Below are positions 51,707 through 60,050 of a stretch of DNA of 60,687 nt, piece by piece. The notes beneath the pieces were generated by a model. That model did not search any database. It saw only the letters and a program-made list of their open reading frames with translations, and was not told where the DNA came from. The stretch covers positions 95,491 through 156,177 of the forward strand of contig JAGIBE010000213.1 of NCBI GenBank assembly GCA_017744495.1. Reading direction: 5' to 3'. The stretch is from Caulobacter sp. (GTDB lineage: Bacteria > Pseudomonadota > Alphaproteobacteria > Caulobacterales > Caulobacteraceae). Position numbers and translations under genes: made by a program. How positions within the stretch are numbered: position 1 is the first letter of the stretch; each line of letters opens with the position of its first letter.

Positions 51707-54340
51707 ATGGATTTCCGTCAACCGACGGGGCGAACGCGGCGGGCCCTGCTGAAAACCGGCGTGGCTTTCGGCACGATGACCGCGACCCTCCCGAACAAGG
51801 CCTGGAGCAGTTCGCGCTCCCCCGGCCTCGTCATCCCCGTCCAAGGCGGAGAGCTTCAGCTCACGGCACTCAGCGACCGCGCGGTTCGGGTGCGTTTCAA
51901 GCCCGGCGGCGCCGCCGCGCCGTTGGCTATGCCCGAGATCCTCGACGCCCGGCCGCCCGCCAAGCCGCCTAGGATCGCGCGAACGCCGACGCGGATCACC
52001 CTAACCCTTCCTGCCATCACCTGCGTGTTCGACAAGCAGACCGAGACGCTGAGTTTCCAGGACGCCGCGGGCCGGGTTCTGCTGAGCGAGACGCCCCACG
52101 GCCGCTCGCCCCTCGCCGCGGCCGTGCGTGGTCATCCGACACTGGACGTCGCCCAATCGTTCGAGTCGCCGCCCGACGAACGCCTCTATGGCACGGGCTG
52201 CTTCCAGGACGGGGCGCTGGACCTGCGCGGTTTGTCGCGCCGCCTGACGCAGGTCAACACCCAGATCAGCCTGCCCTTTCTGCTCTCCAGCAAGGGATAC
52301 GGCCTGCTCTGGCACAATACGGGGCTTTCGGAGCTGAACCCCCTCGCCGGCCAGGTCCGGCTGGAAAAAGCGGAGTCGACCGCCGAGGCCAAGGAGGTGG
52401 ATGTCACCACCACCACCGGTGGGGCGAAGATCAGGCGCCAGGACGCGGTTTTCGAAGGGCGCTTCTCCGTCGGCGAAGCCGGCCTCTACGGCCTTCTGCT
52501 CGACGTGGGCCGTCCCATGGCTTCGCGTCACTACGTGGAGATCGACGGCAAGGTCGTCTGTGACTTCGCCAACCCGTGGCTGCCGCCGACGACAGGCCTG
52601 CGAACCCAGCTGTCGGCCGGAGAGCATTGCGTTCGCGTGATCGGCTCCAGCCAAGACGCGCCCGTCCTCCATTTCGGGCTGGTGAAGCCGACGACCGTCT
52701 GGCGTTCGCCGGTCGCCGACGCGATCGACTACGTCGTCATCGTCGGTCCGAGCGCCGACGAGGTTATGGAGGGCTACCGCGAGCTCGTCGGTGCGACGCC
52801 GCTCTTCCCGCGCTGGGCCTACGGCTACATCCACTGCCGCGAGCGCTTCACCTCGTCGGCCGAAATCCTGGAGAACGCCCACGAGTTCCGGGCTCGCAAG
52901 ATCCCGGTCGATGTCATGGTCCAGGACTGGCAGTACTGGGGCAAACATGGCTGGAACGCCATGCGGTTCGACGAGACGGCCTATCCCGATCCGGCGGGTC
53001 TCGTGCGAGATCTCCACGCGATCGACATGCGCTTTATGCTGTCGGTCTGGTCCAAGGTCGATCGCTCGACCGAGCTTGGCCGGGAGATCGCCGCGCGCGG
53101 CGACTATATTCCCAACACCGACTGGGTGGACTTCTTCAACCCGCGCGCGGCGGCCTTCTACGCCAAGAGCCAGAGCGAGCGACTGACCTCGCTGGGCATC
53201 GACGCCTGGTGGCAGGACGCCACCGAGCCGGAGAACGACGACCTGCGCGATCGCGACACCGCCGCCGGCCCAGGTGAGCGGGTGCGCCTGACCTATCCAC
53301 TTCAAGTGTCGCGCACCGTCTACCAGGCCCAGCGCAACGCCCGCCCCGACCGGCGGGTCATGATTCTGACGCGCTCGGCCTTTCTCGGACAGCAGCAGTT
53401 CGCCGCGGCGACCTGGTCGGGCGACATCGGCAATGACTGGGAGACGCTGAAGCGGCAGATCCCGGCCGGCTTGAACATGGCCGCGGCCGGCTATCCGTAC
53501 TGGACGGTCGACGCCGGCGGCTTCTTCCGCCCCGGTGACGGTCAGTACACCGACCCGGCGTATCACGAGCGCTTGCTGCGATGGCTGCAGTACGCGACCT
53601 TCCTGCCCCTGCAGCGCGTGCACGGCTACCAGACCAAGACCGAGATCTGGCGATACGGCGTCGATGTCGAGCGCGTCGGCAAGCAGTATATCGAGCTGCG
53701 CTACAGGTTGATGCCCTATATCTATTCGATGGCGGCCGACACCACGCGGACGGGGACGCCGCTGATCCGGCCGTTGGTGTTCGACTTCCCGCAGGACGGC
53801 AAGGCCCTCGATCAGGGCCACAGCTACATGTTCGGGCGAGCGCTCCATGTGGCGCCGGTCGTCGAGCCGGGCGTGAGCCAATGGCCGGTTTACCTGCCCG
53901 AAGGTCCAGGCGGTTGGTACGACTTCTGGACTGGTCAGCGACGCCAGGGCGGACAGGAGCATCAGGTCGCCGCCCCGGTCGACCGCATTCCCGTGCACGT
54001 GCGCGCGGGCACGATCCTGCCGATGGGCCCCGTGACGCAGTCGACCGCCGAAAGCATCCGCAACCGCATCGAACTGCACGTTTACGCCGGCGCCGATGGC
54101 GAGACGACGCTTTATGAGGACGCGGGCCTCGACTATGCCTACGAGCGCGGCGACTTCGCCCAGCTCCACTGTCGCTGGCGCGACACGGATCGGACCCTCG
54201 AGATCGAGCGCTCCGGGCGTCCGCGCGCGATCTACGCGTCGGATCGCCTGGAGGTCGTGCTCCACGGCCCCGACGCGGGACCAATCCGCCGCGTTCAGGT
54301 CACCCTGGAGGGTCGCTTGACCCGGGTCGTGATGTCGTGA
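51707..54340 (+). CDS. GH31 alpha-xylosidase-like enzyme with PA14 insert
   Basis: An 877-residue glycoside hydrolase family 31 enzyme. A twin-Arg-type signal (TGRTRRALLKTGVAFGTMTATLP) precedes the N-terminal beta domain. A PA14-like module (about 230-330: FEGRFSVGEAGLYGLLLDVGR, HYVEIDGKVVCD, LSAGEHCVRVIG) is inserted, as in the xyloglucan alpha-xylosidase Xyl31A of Cellvibrio. The nucleophile is Asp504 in WWQDATEPEND and the acid/base Asp573 in TWSGDIGNDW. The ATG at 51707 has GGGGGAGG; a longer frame from 51632 is open. It heads the plus-strand array, overlapping GH62 by three bases. Alpha-xylosidase activity is inferred. Confidence 0.9.
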   Translation: MDFRQPTGRTRRALLKTGVAFGTMTATLPNKAWSSSRSPGLVIPVQGGELQLTALSDRAVRVRFKPGGAAAPLAMPEILDARPPAKPPRIARTPTRITLTLPAITCVFDKQTETLSFQDAAGRVLLSETPHGRSPLAAAVRGHPTLDVAQSFESPPDERLYGTGCFQDGALDLRGLSRRLTQVNTQISLPFLLSSKGYGLLWHNTGLSELNPLAGQVRLEKAESTAEAKEVDVTTTTGGAKIRRQDAVFEGRFSVGEAGLYGLLLDVGRPMASRHYVEIDGKVVCDFANPWLPPTTGLRTQLSAGEHCVRVIGSSQDAPVLHFGLVKPTTVWRSPVADAIDYVVIVGPSADEVMEGYRELVGATPLFPRWAYGYIHCRERFTSSAEILENAHEFRARKIPVDVMVQDWQYWGKHGWNAMRFDETAYPDPAGLVRDLHAIDMRFMLSVWSKVDRSTELGREIAARGDYIPNTDWVDFFNPRAAAFYAKSQSERLTSLGIDAWWQDATEPENDDLRDRDTAAGPGERVRLTYPLQVSRTVYQAQRNARPDRRVMILTRSAFLGQQQFAAATWSGDIGNDWETLKRQIPAGLNMAAAGYPYWTVDAGGFFRPGDGQYTDPAYHERLLRWLQYATFLPLQRVHGYQTKTEIWRYGVDVERVGKQYIELRYRLMPYIYSMAADTTRTGTPLIRPLVFDFPQDGKALDQGHSYMFGRALHVAPVVEPGVSQWPVYLPEGPGGWYDFWTGQRRQGGQEHQVAAPVDRIPVHVRAGTILPMGPVTQSTAESIRNRIELHVYAGADGETTLYEDAGLDYAYERGDFAQLHCRWRDTDRTLEIERSGRPRAIYASDRLEVVLHGPDAGPIRRVQVTLEGRLTRVVMS

Positions 54341-55422
54341 CGATCAAGAATCGGCGAATGTTTTCAGGACGGCCCTGCGTCCCGGCCGCCGTTCTCGGCG
54401 CCGTCTTCGCGCTCGGGGCCACGGAGGCGGACGCGGGCGCGGAGGGGCGTTTCCACTGGCGCTCATCCGCACCGTTGATCACACCTTCCGCCGAAGGCGG
54501 GCAGAGCTATTCCGGCCTCAAGGATCCTTCGGTCGTCTATTTCAATGGCGCATATCACGTGTTCATGACCACGGCCTCCCCCGACGGGGGGTGGCACATG
54601 GCCTATACCCGCTTCACGGACTGGTCCGAAGCGCCCAAGGCCAAGGTCGTCAGCTTGAAACAGTCCGGCATCGGCCCTGGATATCGCGCGGCGCCGCAGG
54701 TCTTCTACTTCGCGCCGCAAAAGCTCTGGTACATGGTCTATCAGAGCGGCCCGCCCGTCTATTCGACGACCGCGAACATCGAAGACCCCATGTCGTGGAG
54801 CGCGCCGAAGCCTTTCTTTTCGGAAACGCCGGCCATCATCAAGGCCTCCGGTCAGGAGGCTTGGCTCGATTTTTGGGTCATCTGCGACGACAGAAACTGC
54901 CATCTGTTCAACACGGGCGACAACGGCAATCTCTATCGGTCGCAGACGCCGATCGGCCAGTTCCCCAAGGGCTTCGCGGACACCAAGATTGTCCTGGCCG
55001 GTCGTCGCGACGACGTCTTCGAAGCCAGCATGCACTACAAGATCGCCGGCGCGAACGCCTACCTCACCCTGGTCGAGGCGATCGGTCCACGGGGCCGCTA
55101 TTTCCGTTCGTGGACCAGCGACAGGCTGGATGGAGCATGGCGGGCGCTCGCCGACAGCGCCTCGGCTTCGTTCGCGGGATCGGACAATGTCGCCTTCGAC
55201 GGGCCGGCCTGGTCCGAAGGTGTTTCCCATGGCGAACTCGTGCGCGGCGGCCATGACCAGACGCTGACCATCGACCCCTGCAAGCCCTTGCGGTTCTTGT
55301 ATCAGGGCCTGGCGTCCCACCCGCCCGATACGGAATATGTCAGACTACCTTACCGTCTGGGCCTCCTGACCGCGACGGAATCCAACCCCATCAGCCGGAT
55401 GTGCCCGCAATCTGGCAAATGA
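54337..55422 (+). CDS. GH62 alpha-L-arabinofuranosidase
   Basis: A 361-residue secreted enzyme with a signal peptide (about 1-34) and a complete GH62 domain: FHWRSSAPLITP, YSGLKDPSVVYFNGAYHVF (base Asp), SGIGPGYRAAPQVFYFAPQKLWYMVYQ, LDFWVICDDRNCHLF, RSQTPIGQFPKGF, DDVFEASMHYK (acid Glu), GRYFRSWTSD and LTIDPCKPLRFLYQG. GH62 enzymes release arabinofuranose from arabinoxylan or arabinan. The GTG start overlaps the GH31 stop as GTGA; ATG 54358 is an alternative. GH62 is typical of fungi and actinobacteria, so transfer is possible. Confidence 0.9.
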   Translation: MTIKNRRMFSGRPCVPAAVLGAVFALGATEADAGAEGRFHWRSSAPLITPSAEGGQSYSGLKDPSVVYFNGAYHVFMTTASPDGGWHMAYTRFTDWSEAPKAKVVSLKQSGIGPGYRAAPQVFYFAPQKLWYMVYQSGPPVYSTTANIEDPMSWSAPKPFFSETPAIIKASGQEAWLDFWVICDDRNCHLFNTGDNGNLYRSQTPIGQFPKGFADTKIVLAGRRDDVFEASMHYKIAGANAYLTLVEAIGPRGRYFRSWTSDRLDGAWRALADSASASFAGSDNVAFDGPAWSEGVSHGELVRGGHDQTLTIDPCKPLRFLYQGLASHPPDTEYVRLPYRLGLLTATESNPISRMCPQSGK

Positions 55423-55608
55423 CGGCATTCGCTGCGGGGTCATATAGTCAGACAATATCCCTTGATGAGGCGATCGGTCGCCTGTAGCTCTAACGCCAAC
55501 AACTACGAAGGCGTTACGACAGGCCAGGCGTCACCGTCATCGGGCGGCTCTCCGCCTATCGGGGCTCCCGGCCATCGTCACGAATTCCGTGAAATCTGGG
55601 GAGCCTCC

Positions 55609-56964
55609 ATGACAACGAACCTTAGCCGTCGCGGCCTGCTGGGCGCTTCGGCGGCGCTGACCGCCGCCCTGCCCGCCGTCGCCGCCGCCAACAAACCCGC
55701 ACCGAAGAAGAAGCCGCTCCTGGCCCCGACCCCGCCGATGGGCTGGAACAGCTGGAACAGCTTCGCCACGACGATCACCGAAGCCCAGACCCTGGAGCAG
55801 GCCGCGATCATGGCCCGCGAGCTGCAGCCGGCCGGTTACGACATCCTGACCGTCGACATCCAGTGGTACGAGCCCGGCGCCAGCAGCTACACATATGCCG
55901 CCAAGCCCGTGCCGACCCTGGACGACCACGGCCGGCTGCTCCCCGCGCCCAACCGTTTCCCGTCCAGCGCCGGCGGAAGGGGATTCAAGCCTCTGGCCGA
56001 CCAGATCCACGCCCACGACCTGAGATTCGGCGTTCACCTGATGCGCGGCGCTCCGCGCCTGGCGGTCGAGCGCGGCCTGAAGATCGTGGGGACGAACATC
56101 AGCCTGGCGGACATCGTCGATAAGCGCAGCATCTGCCCCTGGAACCCCGACATGTACGGGGTCGACATGAGCAAACCCGGCGCCCAGGCCTACTATGACA
56201 GCGTCTTCGCCCTGCTGGCCTCGTGGGGCGTGGACTTCGTCAAGGTCGACGACCTCGCCCGTCCCTACGACGCCCATATGGCCGAGATCGAGGCTATCCA
56301 TCGGGCCATCGGCCGCACGGGCCGGCCGATAATCCTGTCGATGTCGCCGGGTGAGACCCCGGTCGTGCGCGGCGCCCATGCGCGCCAGCACGCCCAGATG
56401 TGGCGGATTTCGGACGACTTCTGGGACGAGTGGACTCTGCTGGACGCCCAGTTCACGCGTCTGGAGAACTGGTCGCCGTACATTGGCGAAGGCGGCTGGC
56501 CGGACGCCGACATGCTGCCGCTGGGCCGCCTGGCCCTGGGTGAACGCGACACCAAATTCACGCCAGACGAACAGCGCACCCTGATGACCCTGTGGTCGAT
56601 CGCGCGCTCGCCGCTCATCATGGGCGGGGACCTGCGCCACCTCGATACACCGACCAAGGCCCTACTGACCAATCCCGAGGTGATCGCCGTCAACCAGGCT
56701 TCGAGCCAGAACCGTCCGCACTTCGTCGAGGACGGCATGCGTGTCTGGACCGCGAAGGCGGCCAACGGCGACGGTTACCTCGCCCTGTTCAACACCGGCG
56801 ACAAGGCGCGCGAAGTGGGCGTGGACCTTAAGACCGTCGGCCTGCCCGCCTCGGTCGCGGTGCGCGATCTATGGAGCCGCAGCGACGTAGGCAAGGCCGC
56901 CCGGCGCTTCAGCGTCCAGCTGCCATCGCACGGCGCGGGCCTGTATCGTCTCACGACAGGGTGA
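55609..56964 (+). CDS. GH27 family glycosidase, divergent clade
   Basis: A 451-residue exported enzyme (Tat-like LSRRGLLGASAALTAALPAVAAA) of the GH27 alpha-galactosidase/beta-L-arabinopyranosidase family. It opens PTPPMGWNSWNSF, has ILTVDIQWYEP and the nucleophile Asp214 in FVKVDDLARP where typical members read YLKYDNC. The acid/base is in RISDDFWDEW, and GGWPDADMLPLG, SIARSPLIMGGDL plus a C-terminal beta domain follow. Loss of the Cys after the nucleophile sets it apart from standard alpha-galactosidases, so specificity is open. The ATG at 55609 has GGGGAG. It is the third gene of the plus-strand array. Confidence 0.85.
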   Translation: MTTNLSRRGLLGASAALTAALPAVAAANKPAPKKKPLLAPTPPMGWNSWNSFATTITEAQTLEQAAIMARELQPAGYDILTVDIQWYEPGASSYTYAAKPVPTLDDHGRLLPAPNRFPSSAGGRGFKPLADQIHAHDLRFGVHLMRGAPRLAVERGLKIVGTNISLADIVDKRSICPWNPDMYGVDMSKPGAQAYYDSVFALLASWGVDFVKVDDLARPYDAHMAEIEAIHRAIGRTGRPIILSMSPGETPVVRGAHARQHAQMWRISDDFWDEWTLLDAQFTRLENWSPYIGEGGWPDADMLPLGRLALGERDTKFTPDEQRTLMTLWSIARSPLIMGGDLRHLDTPTKALLTNPEVIAVNQASSQNRPHFVEDGMRVWTAKAANGDGYLALFNTGDKAREVGVDLKTVGLPASVAVRDLWSRSDVGKAARRFSVQLPSHGAGLYRLTTG

Positions 56965-56996
56965 GAGCACGAGTCTCGCGGCTAGGAGAGACACGT

Positions 56997-57020
56997 CCCG
57001 GCGACGACGTCGCCGCCGGG
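56997..57020. terminator. Hairpin between the convergent GH27 genes
   Basis: CCCGGCGACG (56997-57006) pairs with CGTCGCCGCCGGG (57008-57020) apart from a small bulge, midway between the two convergent GH27 stops. It may act as a bidirectional terminator; no T tract is present. Confidence 0.45.
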
Positions 57021-57027
57021 ATATGCT

Positions 57028-58941
57028 CTAGTCGGTCAACAACGCCGCATTACCCCAGGTGACGACCGTGGGCGCCTTGTTCTTGGCGGAAGCGCCACGC
57101 GCCACGAGCTCGACGGTCTTCACGCCGGATATGTTGGCGCTCAAGGTCTGCGCCGTTTGGCCGAAACGGGTCGGCTTGGACGTCGTTAGAAGCTTGCCGT
57201 CGCCATAGACCGAGAAGGTCACGGCGTCGTCCGCATCGAACGTCGAGTCGTCAACTCCGACCTCAGCGGTGAAGCGACGGAACTGGCGGTCGGCCCGAAC
57301 CTCGAGCCGCGAGTTGGCGAGCACGCCCAGGCCTGTCCCGTACGTTTTGCCATCGACGCGCAACGTCTGGCGATAGGGCGTTGCGTCGGCCTGCGCGCCG
57401 CCCCATCCGGTGTAGGCCGGCGGCTCGCCGTCGTCGGTCGTGCCGCCCCACGGCGTGATCATCCGATGAATCGTGGGGTCGGGCTGGGGAATGACCACGC
57501 CGTCGACCGCCGGATTCACCCGTCCAGGCATTTCCGCCAGATAGAGGCCGTTGGGAAGCGCGCGCGCGCCGGCGGCGTCGAAGACCAGCGTCTGGCGCGG
57601 ATCGAGATGCAGCTTGGTCTCGCCGGAAAAAGCCGGCAGCGTGGCGCCGGTCCACAGATCCTTGAGCGTCACCGGCGCCGTCGCGGCGAACTTCAGGTGG
57701 CCGGCCGTCAGCGTCACGTCGGTCGGCGCCAGGCCGCGGTTGAAGATCGCCACCGCCTTGTGGCCGTTGCTCAGCGTCTTGACCAGGATCTGGACGTCGT
57801 CGGTGTCGTAGGCCAGCACCGCCTGGTTGCCCGCCGGGTCCTGGTCGACGGCGATGAGGTCGCTGTTGCCCAGGATATCCATCAGCGGCTGCGGCGCATT
57901 CCTCAGGTCGTAGCCGATCAGAAGCGGCGCCGACAGCATGGCCCACAGCGCAAAGTGCGACTTCGCCTCCGTCAGATGGTGTTCGTCGAAGTCGCCGTGA
58001 CCGACAAACAGCATGTCGGGATCGTTCCAGGAGCCGGGATGCGCATAGAGGGCGCGGTTGGCGCTGTCGAAATTGGCCAGCATCCGCGTCCAGCTGGGCG
58101 TGATGTCGTCGCTGGTCCGCGACAGGTTGCCGACATCCTTGGCCCAGGCGCGGACGTCGGCCGAACCCCAGGCGCAGATCGAGAAGATGTAATCTCCATC
58201 TGGGTTGGTGCGGCGCAGGGCGTCGGCGACCTGCTGGTACAGCGCGCGGACAGCCGGGATGTCGGTGCGGCGAATTTCCTTGATGTCGATCAGTGGGGCC
58301 AGCGCCCGGTACTGGCCCGCCTTGACGCGCTCGTTGTCAGGGCCGAAGGCGCGGATACCGCAGGCGTCGACCTTGATGTAGTCGAACGCCCAGTCACCGA
58401 AATAGAGTTTGATATCCTGGTCGGTGTGGCCGTACAGGCCGACCTCCCGCTCGGCGACCGTGCCCTCGGGCAGGTTCGGCGCGTTGGGCGCGAAGGCCTG
58501 GGAACAGTTGTTGGCGCCGATATCCGAATAGATGCCGGCCTTCAGGCCCATGGCGTGGATACGGTCCGTGAACGGCTTGAAGCTGGTCTGTTCGGCGCCG
58601 CCGACCGCCGCGGACGGAAAGATGGAGGTTCGCACCACCATGCGGCCGTCCGAAGTCCGCCGCTTCAGCCACCAGCCGTCGTCGATATTGATATAGCGAT
58701 AGCCCTTCGCGGCCAGGCCGCTGTCGACAATGGCCTTGGCGGAGTCCAGGACCTTGGCTTCGGTGACGTCCGTGTGGAAGGCGTTCCAAGAGTTCCACCC
58801 CATCGGCGGCTTGGCCGCCTGCCCGGTCGTCACGGCGGTCCAACGGCCGGTCGGGGCCAGCGGATCGTCCGCGGCGTAGGCTCCGCCGCTGCAACCCAGC
58901 AGAATGGCGACACCGCCGACAAGTCCTGCAGAAACCCGCAT
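57028..58941 (-). CDS. GH27 alpha-galactosidase with C-terminal NPCBM domain
   Basis: A 637-residue exported enzyme. The N-terminus has a signal peptide or lipobox (ILLGCSGGAYAA). The GH27 domain starts KPPMGWNSWNAF, with YINIDDGWW, AGIYSDIGANNC, the nucleophile in FDYIKVDACG, RTSDDITPSW, HPGSWNDPDMLFVGHG and APLLIGYDLR. A linker leads to a C-terminal NPCBM-like carbohydrate-binding domain (about 490-630: GTGLGVLANSRLEVRAD, FTAEVGVDDSTFDADDAVTFSVYGDGK). The ATG at 58941 has GAGAGG seven bases upstream; ATG 58959 is an alternative. It ends the minus-strand array. Confidence 0.9.
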   Translation of the reverse strand: MRVSAGLVGGVAILLGCSGGAYAADDPLAPTGRWTAVTTGQAAKPPMGWNSWNAFHTDVTEAKVLDSAKAIVDSGLAAKGYRYINIDDGWWLKRRTSDGRMVVRTSIFPSAAVGGAEQTSFKPFTDRIHAMGLKAGIYSDIGANNCSQAFAPNAPNLPEGTVAEREVGLYGHTDQDIKLYFGDWAFDYIKVDACGIRAFGPDNERVKAGQYRALAPLIDIKEIRRTDIPAVRALYQQVADALRRTNPDGDYIFSICAWGSADVRAWAKDVGNLSRTSDDITPSWTRMLANFDSANRALYAHPGSWNDPDMLFVGHGDFDEHHLTEAKSHFALWAMLSAPLLIGYDLRNAPQPLMDILGNSDLIAVDQDPAGNQAVLAYDTDDVQILVKTLSNGHKAVAIFNRGLAPTDVTLTAGHLKFAATAPVTLKDLWTGATLPAFSGETKLHLDPRQTLVFDAAGARALPNGLYLAEMPGRVNPAVDGVVIPQPDPTIHRMITPWGGTTDDGEPPAYTGWGGAQADATPYRQTLRVDGKTYGTGLGVLANSRLEVRADRQFRRFTAEVGVDDSTFDADDAVTFSVYGDGKLLTTSKPTRFGQTAQTLSANISGVKTVELVARGASAKNKAPTVVTWGNAALLTD

Positions 58942-58996
58942 CGTTACGCCTCTCAACATGTTCTTTCTCTTATGGATCCTGCGAGAAAAAGGTCGT

Positions 58997-59986
58997 CTAG
59001 CTGAACAGCTTCTGCTCGCGCGCGAAATTCAGGAACAGCGGCGGCCACAGACCGTCGGGACTGCCCGGCCGCCACCCTGCGCTGAAGCCGTGTCCGCCGT
59101 GGGCGAACAGGTGGGTCTCGACCGTGATCTTGGCCGCGACCATGGCGTCGCGCAGCCGCACCGTATTGGCCACGGGAACCGTGCCGTCGTCCTCGGCATG
59201 CACCAGGAAGGTCGGGGCGGCGGCCGGGGTGACGTTGAGGTCCGGCGACCACTCGCGGATCTGGGCGGCCGTCGGCGGGCCGCCGAACAGCGATGGCGCG
59301 GCGCCGCCATAGGCGTAGGCGGGATCGACGCTCTGCACCGGATAGATCGGCGCCGCCAGGAAAGGCCGGGCGCTGAGCTGGTCCGTGGCGTCGACGGCCG
59401 CGTAGAACGGCGTCGAATGCCGCGTCGCCAGCGTCGTCGTCAGGAAGCCGCCGGCGCTGAAGCCCATGACGCCGACCCGCTGGGGGTCGAGACGGAAGCG
59501 CTGCGCCTGGGCGCGGATCATGCGCATGGCGCGCTGGGCGTCGGCCGGGCCGACCGCGGCCGCATCCTTCCATCCGTCCTGAGCCAAGCGGTAGATCAGC
59601 ACAAAACAGCTGATGCCCGCGCGGTTCAGGATGTCGGCGATATAGTAGCCCTCGTGCTCGAAATAGTTCCAGGCGAAGCCGCCGCCCGGAATGATCAGCA
59701 TGGCCGCGCCGTTGGGCTGGGCGGCCGGGAAGGCGATCATGTGCGGTCTCGTGACGCCCTTCGTGCGCCGGCTGCTGTAGCCCGGACTCGTCGAGGTCTG
59801 CTCGACGATCTCGGCCATGTCCGGATGCAAGGCGCCCGCCGGCGGGCTCGGCCACAGCTCGATGACCTCGCGCGCGCCCGCCGAACCGGGCTGGGCCCGC
59901 CCCTGGGTCGCCGCGCCCAGGCCCATCGCCGAAACGCCGGCCAGGATCAGGTGAGATTTCACAAGATCGCGTCGTGAAAGACCCAT
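58997..59986 (-). CDS. Exported alpha/beta-hydrolase, probable carbohydrate esterase
   Basis: A 329-residue secreted hydrolase (Tat-like signal LSRRDLVKSHLILAGVSAMGLGAA). It has the oxyanion-hole motif IPGGGFAWNYFEHEGY, nucleophile Ser in VMGFSAGGFL, an Asp in VHAEDDGTVPVAN and a His in FAHGGHGFSAG, the pattern of acetyl-xylan-esterase-like enzymes. Placed between GH29 and GH27 genes, it probably removes acetyl groups from plant polysaccharide, but substrate is inferred from context. The ATG at 59986 begins the signal; the longer frame is not supported. Confidence 0.82.
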   Translation of the reverse strand: MGLSRRDLVKSHLILAGVSAMGLGAATQGRAQPGSAGAREVIELWPSPPAGALHPDMAEIVEQTSTSPGYSSRRTKGVTRPHMIAFPAAQPNGAAMLIIPGGGFAWNYFEHEGYYIADILNRAGISCFVLIYRLAQDGWKDAAAVGPADAQRAMRMIRAQAQRFRLDPQRVGVMGFSAGGFLTTTLATRHSTPFYAAVDATDQLSARPFLAAPIYPVQSVDPAYAYGGAAPSLFGGPPTAAQIREWSPDLNVTPAAAPTFLVHAEDDGTVPVANTVRLRDAMVAAKITVETHLFAHGGHGFSAGWRPGSPDGLWPPLFLNFAREQKLFS

Positions 59987-60050
59987 TGGAAACAGCCTCG
60001 CTCGCTGGGCTCGATCTCTAAGACTTGGAGGGGACGACGATCCTTGAGGA

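Noticed and set aside
52001-54265. 754-codon minus-strand frame antisense to the GH31 gene
   Set aside because: No domain; GH31 motifs are complete on the plus strand.
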